Shown one piece after another: positions 59,559-64,000 of a stretch of 64,000 bases of DNA; within the stretch, counting starts at the first letter, position 1; each line of letters opens with the position of its first letter. The notes beneath the pieces were generated by a model. The model searched no databases. It had not been told where the DNA came from and saw only the letters and a list, made by a program, of their open reading frames with translations. The stretch spans positions 930,001-994,000 of the forward strand of contig NZ_RJUO01000001.1 in the NCBI RefSeq assembly GCF_003752365.1. The letters are read 5' to 3'. Source of the DNA: Frondihabitans sp. PhB188. GTDB lineage: Bacteria; Actinomycetota; Actinomycetes; Actinomycetales; Microbacteriaceae. The position numbers and the translations under genes are program-made.

Positions 59559-60497
59559 TCACAACCGCAGCACCAGCGCGTTCGCCGTCAACCCCGCCGC
59601 CGTCCCGCACAGCAGCACCGTATCGCCGCGCCCGAGCCGCCCCTCGTCGAGGCACCGCGCGAGCGTGTAGGGCACCGACGCCGACACCATGTTCCCGTAC
59701 TCGGTCACATTGTCGACGTACGAGCCGACGGGCATCCCGAGGCGGCGCATGGCCAGGCCGATCGCGCCGCTGGCCTGGTGCGGCACGACGAGGTCGATGT
59801 CGTCGAGACCGAGGCCGGCCTTGACGAAGAACCGCTCGAAGAAGCCGGGTAGCACCGTCAGCATCCCCATGAGCGCGCGGCGTCCGTGCATCGTGAAGAC
59901 GTAGTCGGCCGGGTCGCCGTCGGCGTAGTCCTGAGCCGGGTGCAGCGAGAGGCCGCCACGCAGCTCGGTGTCGTGCGCGTGCTCAGGCCAGGTCTGCTGG
60001 AGGCTCGCGATGACGCCGGGTCCGTCGGCCGAGTCGTCCGACCGCGTCAGCACGACGGCCGCGGCGGCGTCCGAGAACAGCTCGTAGCTCTCGGTCTGCG
60101 CCGGGTCGAGAAACCGCGAGCCGACGTCGCCCGAGACGATCAGGATCCTCTCGTACTCGCCGTCCACCAGGTACCGCGACGCGATGTCGACAGCCGTGAT
60201 GAAGCTCGTGCAGGTCGAGTTGACGTCGAACGCCGCGGCGCGGGCGCCCGGCGCGACACGCTCCATGACGAGCGCCGCCGTGCACGGGATCGGCTGGATG
60301 CCCGCGGCGCAGGCCGCGATCACGCAGTCGATGTCGTCGGGCTCGAAGCCGGCCATCCTGATGGCGTCCCCCGCCGCCGACGCGAGCATGTCGAGCTGCG
60401 ACATGTCGTCGGGAATCCGATACCGCGTCTGCGTGCCGAACGTGACGCTCTGGGTCGGGCGGAACGTCCCCCACCCGCTGATAGTGCAGTTCCTCAT
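59559..60497 (-). CDS. 3-oxoacyl-ACP synthase III-like ketosynthase
   Basis: 312 residues from ATG at 60497, after GAGGGGGA. The full KAS III triad is visible: Cys96 (DVNSTCTSF), His240 (VVPHQAS) and Asn269 (EYGNMVSAS). It lacks the exact context of housekeeping FabH and is shorter than OleA-type enzymes. The last gene of a three-gene operon with a metallo-beta-lactamase-fold enzyme and a NAD-epimerase-type reductase. It probably joins two acyl groups, or an acyl and a malonyl unit, in a lipid or secondary-metabolite route (inference). Confidence 0.88.
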   Translation of the reverse strand: MRNCTISGWGTFRPTQSVTFGTQTRYRIPDDMSQLDMLASAAGDAIRMAGFEPDDIDCVIAACAAGIQPIPCTAALVMERVAPGARAAAFDVNSTCTSFITAVDIASRYLVDGEYERILIVSGDVGSRFLDPAQTESYELFSDAAAAVVLTRSDDSADGPGVIASLQQTWPEHAHDTELRGGLSLHPAQDYADGDPADYVFTMHGRRALMGMLTVLPGFFERFFVKAGLGLDDIDLVVPHQASGAIGLAMRRLGMPVGSYVDNVTEYGNMVSASVPYTLARCLDEGRLGRGDTVLLCGTAAGLTANALVLRL

Positions 60498-60518
60498 GAT
60501 CCCCCTCGGATCTCGTTC

Positions 60519-61307
60519 TCAGGCGTGCGCCAGCAGGTCGACGCCGCTCGGGTGCCGATCGTGGCTGAACAGCAGACGGATGCCGGTGCGCTCGACGGCG
60601 AGCAGCGACCGGGCGGTGGCGGTCTGGATGGCGAAGGAGTGGGCGACGGCTCGCGGCACCGGCTTGATGCGGTGCTCCTGGCCGAGCATCTCGCGGCCCC
60701 AGGCAGCGTCGGCCGCAAGCAGCACCCTGCCTTCGACGAGAGCCCCGACGTGGCCACGCGAGTGGCCGGGGAGGTCGACGAGGCGGTAGCTCCCGTCGCC
60801 GAAGAGGTCGGCGGCGCGGAGTTCCTGCGCCCAGGGCTCGAAGCAGGAACTCCCGACCACCGTCACCCTCTCGTCGAGCCAGGAGGGCAGGAGTCCGCGC
60901 AGCAGGCCCGCACGCAGCTCTGACAACCCGTGGTGCGACGACCTGAGCGTGTCGCGGAGTCCTTCGGTGAGGATCACATGTGCTTCGGGGAATGCCTGAA
61001 TCCCGCCCACGTGGTCGGGATGCAGGTGCGAGAGCACGACGTGCGTCACCGTCGACGGATCGAGCTGCTCGCCGATGGTCGCGCCCGCGGGTACGCGCGG
61101 CGGGAGCAGCCGCCGGTAGATCGAGCCCGCGAGGCCGGCGCGCCACGGCTCGGGCGCGTACCCGGTGTCGAAGAGCACGCGGCGGTCGCCCGACGTGTAG
61201 AGGAAGGCTCCGGCCGGGAACACGCGGCGCTCGCGCGGCGCACCGCGGAGCAGCTGGTGCATGCCGTGCGTCGTCTCGCCGCACGCGAAGTACTCGAGGC
61301 TACCCAC
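60519..61307 (-). CDS. Metallo-beta-lactamase-fold hydrolase
   Basis: 262 residues from GTG at 61307, overlapping the upstream gene by 8 nt. The zinc site is complete: LSHLHPDHVGG, then DLPGHSRGHVG, LLAADAAWG and LFSHDRHPSG. The start (EYFACGETTHGMHQLLRG) is unusual for lactonases of this fold. It could hydrolyse a thioester, ester or lactone. Coupled to both the epimerase and the ketosynthase, so it likely acts on an intermediate they share. Confidence 0.87.
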   Translation of the reverse strand: MGSLEYFACGETTHGMHQLLRGAPRERRVFPAGAFLYTSGDRRVLFDTGYAPEPWRAGLAGSIYRRLLPPRVPAGATIGEQLDPSTVTHVVLSHLHPDHVGGIQAFPEAHVILTEGLRDTLRSSHHGLSELRAGLLRGLLPSWLDERVTVVGSSCFEPWAQELRAADLFGDGSYRLVDLPGHSRGHVGALVEGRVLLAADAAWGREMLGQEHRIKPVPRAVAHSFAIQTATARSLLAVERTGIRLLFSHDRHPSGVDLLAHA

Positions 61308-62277
61308 GAGCGGCTCCCGCTCCCCTGTAGCTCGCCAGGCTCTCGTCGAGCGTCACAACCGGCGCGTACCCGAGCAGCTCGCGCGCCTTCGAGATGTCGA
61401 GCGTCTGCGAGTGGGCGATCGTCGTGACCGTGTAGCGCGTGACCGGCGGTTCAGGACGCCCCGGGAGCATGCCGCAGACGGCCTCGAGGATTCCGGCCAG
61501 GGCATAGACGCCCCGCGCAGGCAGCGCCCGGTGCTTCTGCGGCAGGCCGAGATCGCCGAGCAGCTGGTCGAGCAGCTCGATGAACGGGCGCGGATCGCCG
61601 TTGGTGATGTTGAACACCTCGCCGTCGATTCCCGGCGCCTGGGCGGCGAGCCGCACCGCGAGCGCGACGTTCTCGACCGCGGTCAGGTCGATGAGCCCGC
61701 GTCCGCCGCGCATCACCGGCACGCCCAGGCGCTCGTGCACCCTCAGGAGTCGCGGCACCAGGCTCGGGTCGCCTGGGCCGATGATGCCGCGCGGTCTCAG
61801 GATCACGACCTCCGGTCCGCCTGATCGTGTAACGGAATCCTGAAGCAGCGCCTCGGCCTGCAGTTTCGACCGGATGTAGTGGTTCATCGGGTGGCGCGCG
61901 TCGACCTCGCTCTCGCGCAGGTTCACGAGGTCGTGCGGTGCCGCGTAGATCCCGGGCGACGAGATGTGCACGATGCGGCGAGCGCCCATCCGCTGCGCGA
62001 AGCTCAGGACGCGCTCGGTGCCGACGACATTGGCGTGGAAGAACTCCGACCATCGGCCCCACGGCGACGACAGGGCGGCGCAGTGCACGACGACGTCGCA
62101 CGGAATCGATGCCGTCGCGAGATCGTCGAGGTCGCCCACGAACGTCGGCCCGCCGGCGGGCAGCGCGGGCGCACGCCGGCCGGCGGCTGTGACGTCGTAG
62201 CCGTGCGCCCGGAGTTCCTGCACCACGTGCCCGCCCAGGAATCCGCTCGCGCCGGTGACAAGCACCCTCTCCCCCAT
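61300..62277 (-). CDS. NAD-dependent epimerase/3-beta-hydroxysteroid-dehydrogenase-like reductase
   Basis: 325 residues from ATG at 62277, 6 nt after TAGGAT on the minus strand (leaderless). Extended-SDR motifs: VLVTGASGFLGGHVV, VVHCAALSSPWG, IVHISSPGIYA with Ser, and NHYIRSKLQAE with Tyr/Lys. The closest functional types are 3-beta-HSD-like reductases, including OleD of olefin biosynthesis. First gene of the operon with the hydrolase and ketosynthase; its promoter is back-to-back with that of the glycosyltransferase. Confidence 0.87.
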   Translation of the reverse strand: MGERVLVTGASGFLGGHVVQELRAHGYDVTAAGRRAPALPAGGPTFVGDLDDLATASIPCDVVVHCAALSSPWGRWSEFFHANVVGTERVLSFAQRMGARRIVHISSPGIYAAPHDLVNLRESEVDARHPMNHYIRSKLQAEALLQDSVTRSGGPEVVILRPRGIIGPGDPSLVPRLLRVHERLGVPVMRGGRGLIDLTAVENVALAVRLAAQAPGIDGEVFNITNGDPRPFIELLDQLLGDLGLPQKHRALPARGVYALAGILEAVCGMLPGRPEPPVTRYTVTTIAHSQTLDISKARELLGYAPVVTLDESLASYRGAGAARG

Positions 62278-62283
62278 GTGACG

Positions 62284-62308
62284 ATCCTAGGCGGGCTGTG
62301 CCTAGACT
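62284..62308. promoter_or_regulatory. Divergent leaderless promoter pair
   Basis: TAGGAT on the minus strand (62284-62289) lies 6 nt before the epimerase ATG, and TAGACT on the plus strand (62303-62308) lies 7 nt before the glycosyltransferase GTG. The two are separated by only 13 nt. Confidence 0.65.
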
Positions 62309-62315
62309 CCGTTCT

Positions 62316-63557
62316 GTGCGGATCGCCCTCGTCACCGACTACTACCCGCCGACTCTCGGGGGCGTTCAGACCGCCGTGAAGGCTCTGGCCGAGGCGCTGT
62401 CGTCGGCCGGGCACGAGGTCACGGTGTTCTGCCCGCTCGCGCCGGGGGCTGCAGCGGTCGACTCGGCGGCACCCGTTGCCCCGTCGCGCGCGCCCGCGGT
62501 CGTCGGCCTGCCGGTGTCGCGCGTGTTCCGCCCCGACGGCTACCCCTTCGCGTGGTCGCCGCGTCAGGTGCGCGAGAGGCTCCGTCAGGAGTTCCTGCGG
62601 CGCGGAATCGAGGTCGTGCATACGCACAGCGAGATGTTCGCCGCGCTCGGTGCGATTCGGGCGGCGCAGGAACTCGCCCTCCCCGTCGTCCACACCATGC
62701 ACGGCCGCATCGACGTCTACACGGCCAACGTCCTGCCGGTGCCCGCCGTCACGACGGTGCTGCTCGCCGCCCTCCACGCCTGTCAGGTCAGTCACGCCGG
62801 ACTCCGCGTGTCGGGCGACGCCGCCTACACCGCCACCGCCGTCGCTCGGCGCATGTGGAAGCTGATGCTCGCGCAGTCGCGTGCCGCCGCCCACGTCATC
62901 GTGCCGTCGGCGCACTTCGCCCGGAAGCTCGTCGATCAGGGCGTCGAGACGCCGATCACCGTCCTGTCGAACGGGCTCGAGGAGTGGGTACTGGCTCAGG
63001 TCGGGACGCCGGTCGTCAGGACGCTCACCCCCGGTCAGGATCTCAGGATCGTCTGGGTGGGGCGGCTGTCGCCCGAGAAGCGTCCTGAGGTGTTGGTCGA
63101 GGCGGCGCGCGGCTTTCCTGACGGAGTCGTCGTCGACGTGTACGGCGATGGAGTCGCCCGCAGTGCAGTCGCGCGCGCAGCGGTGGGCGCGCCGGTCACG
63201 CTCCATGGCGCGGTCGCCCACTCCGAGGTCCTGAGCGCCATGCGCTCGGCGCACCTGCTCGTCTCCAGCTCCGTCGACTTCGACAATCAGCCGATGGTGA
63301 TGCTCGAGGCGATCGCGACCGGACTGCCGGTGCTCTTCTGCGACCCCGACCTGGCCGAGGTCGTGCCCGGCGGCGGCGGGTTCCCGGCGCCGACGCCCGA
63401 CGCGGCCGGGCTGGCAGACGTGGTGCGGCGTCTGCGTACGACGCCCGCGCTCCTCGCCGACGCGAGCGCCGCGATGGCGGCGGCGCGCGCCAGCGTCGCC
63501 CAGCCCGTCGCCGCCGTGGTGTCGGTCTACGAGCAGGCCCTCGCGTCCGGCCGCTGA
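62316..63557 (+). CDS. Glycosyltransferase family 4
   Basis: 413 residues from GTG at 62316 (leaderless). GT4 landmarks: RIALVTDYYPPTLGGVQTAVKALAEALSSAGHEV at the start, VVHTHSEMFAALGA, RIVWVGRLSPEKRPEVLVEAA, and VDFDNQPMVMLEAIATGLPVLF with the conserved Glu. It transfers a sugar, often mannose, to a lipid or glycan acceptor at the inner membrane face. Divergent from the ketosynthase operon; a shared glycolipid pathway is possible but unproven. Confidence 0.9.
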   Translation: MRIALVTDYYPPTLGGVQTAVKALAEALSSAGHEVTVFCPLAPGAAAVDSAAPVAPSRAPAVVGLPVSRVFRPDGYPFAWSPRQVRERLRQEFLRRGIEVVHTHSEMFAALGAIRAAQELALPVVHTMHGRIDVYTANVLPVPAVTTVLLAALHACQVSHAGLRVSGDAAYTATAVARRMWKLMLAQSRAAAHVIVPSAHFARKLVDQGVETPITVLSNGLEEWVLAQVGTPVVRTLTPGQDLRIVWVGRLSPEKRPEVLVEAARGFPDGVVVDVYGDGVARSAVARAAVGAPVTLHGAVAHSEVLSAMRSAHLLVSSSVDFDNQPMVMLEAIATGLPVLFCDPDLAEVVPGGGGFPAPTPDAAGLADVVRRLRTTPALLADASAAMAAARASVAQPVAAVVSVYEQALASGR

Positions 63558-63610
63558 GGGGTCGCTCGTTGTCGGCGCAGGTGCCGCCGGCGAGCAACGA
63601 GCGACTCCTC
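63556..63610 (+). terminator. Terminator overlapping the glycosyltransferase stop
   Basis: GAGGGGTCGCTCGTTG (63556-63571) pairs with CAACGAGCGACTCCTC (63595-63610), 15 of 16 positions; the left arm starts inside the TGA. Confidence 0.75.
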
Positions 63611-63631
63611 ACCGCCCTGGTGCGGGGGCTC

Positions 63632-63637
63632 TAGGGT
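63632..63637 (+). promoter_or_regulatory. Leaderless -10 hexamer
   Basis: TAGGGT followed by 6 nt and the ATG at 63644; a GTG three bases closer is therefore not preferred. Confidence 0.55.
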
Positions 63638-63643
63638 GGGGTG

Positions 63644-63997
63644 ATGGAGCGCGTTGTCGAGATCGGCGGGTGGGAGCACGAGTGCTGCGGCCGCGCGTAC
63701 GAGCGCGGCGACAGGGTCGAGCTCGACTGCATCCGGTCGCAGGGCGCGGGCGACATCGCGCAGCTCGTCGAGTCGCACCACATCACGCGGACGACGACGA
63801 AGGTGCGCGGACGCGTCACGGCGATCAGCATCGTGCACGCGGACGGGTCCGAGAGCCCGATCCTGCGCCTTCCTAGTGGCACGGCTCTGTGCGGCTTCGA
63901 TGACGACGACGACGGCCACCTCGAAGACCCCTGGACCTCGGCGCCCATCGAGAACGACTCGTCGGAGTTCCGCCTCACCGTCGTCGACCGGCGGTAG
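63644..63997 (+). CDS. Small hypothetical protein (DUF6578-like)
   Basis: 117 residues from ATG at 63644, 6 nt after TAGGGT. The opening ERVVEIGGWEHECCGRAYERGDRVEL, with a double Cys before a GD turn, recalls DUF6578 proteins; the assignment is from memory and weak. The rest has strand-like segments and an acidic run of Asp residues. No membrane segment. The gene ends 3 bases before the window ends. Confidence 0.65.
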   Translation: MERVVEIGGWEHECCGRAYERGDRVELDCIRSQGAGDIAQLVESHHITRTTTKVRGRVTAISIVHADGSESPILRLPSGTALCGFDDDDDGHLEDPWTSAPIENDSSEFRLTVVDRR

Positions 63998-64000
63998 GTG

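Noticed and set aside
1-64000. rRNA, tRNA, riboswitch, origin and insertion-sequence signals
   Set aside because: Looked for cloverleaf ends, CCA tails, DnaA boxes and transposase motifs by eye; none convincing. A covariance-model scan would be decisive for small RNAs.

Overview
The window is high-GC actinobacterial DNA (about 70% GC by eye, strong third-position G/C bias). The best guess is a member of the Microbacteriaceae or a close relative. Supporting signs are a carbohydrate ABC importer with no ATPase gene of its own, a candidate PHO box made of 11-bp GTTCAC-type repeats, an LAxTG-type sorting signal, and many leaderless starts in which a TAnnnT -10 hexamer lies 5-7 nt before ATG/GTG. 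No rRNA, tRNA, CRISPR array, transposase or replication origin was seen.

Layout. 0-4.6 kb: 3' part of a GH3 glycosidase, two tandem proline/tryptophan-rich membrane proteins and a siderophore-interacting flavoprotein. 4.7-10.5 kb: an FtsX/MacB-type ABC pair and a TetR-MMPL exporter pair. 10.6-11.9 kb: an envelope protein and a lipoprotein. 12-28.2 kb: a glycan and L-fucose utilisation region. It holds GH30, an M81 peptidase, CutC, two GH29 alpha-L-fucosidases, a FadR-type regulator, a sugar ABC importer (one binding protein, two permeases), a mutarotase, and candidate enzymes for every step of the non-phosphorylating L-fucose pathway: aldose dehydrogenase, fuconolactonase, fuconate dehydratase, SDR and FAH-fold hydrolase. 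The expected end products are pyruvate and lactate. A near-palindrome in the divergent dehydratase/hydrolase promoter recurs in degraded form before one GH29 gene and the regulator gene, so it is a candidate operator.

28-39.9 kb: a winged-helix protein, a secreted alkaline phosphatase behind a PHO box, a frameshifted lamin-tail surface protein, two overlapping zinc alcohol dehydrogenases, an aldo/keto reductase, a WYL regulator and a VOC protein.

39.9-53 kb: an accessory-looking stretch of visibly lower GC. It has small orphan membrane proteins and several decayed genes (5' truncations, frameshifts, an internal stop). Within it lies a well-preserved Tet-repressor-like gene with two tetO-like operators, divergent from an FAD monooxygenase. 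Two further TetR-family genes stand next to a NAD(P)-binding oxidoreductase and an alpha/beta hydrolase.

53-64 kb: a DUF1963-like protein, a RidA-like protein, a toxin-antitoxin pair, a TlpA-like lipoprotein, small membrane proteins, a compact ketosynthase III / metallo-beta-lactamase-fold / NAD-epimerase operon, a GT4 glycosyltransferase and a final small protein.

Window-wide signals: the 9-mer GCAGGAACT/AGTTCCTGC occurs 17 times by hand count but is absent from 39.6-55.4 kb and 18.3-34.6 kb. There are also several tandem repeats and two copies of an intergenic hairpin family.
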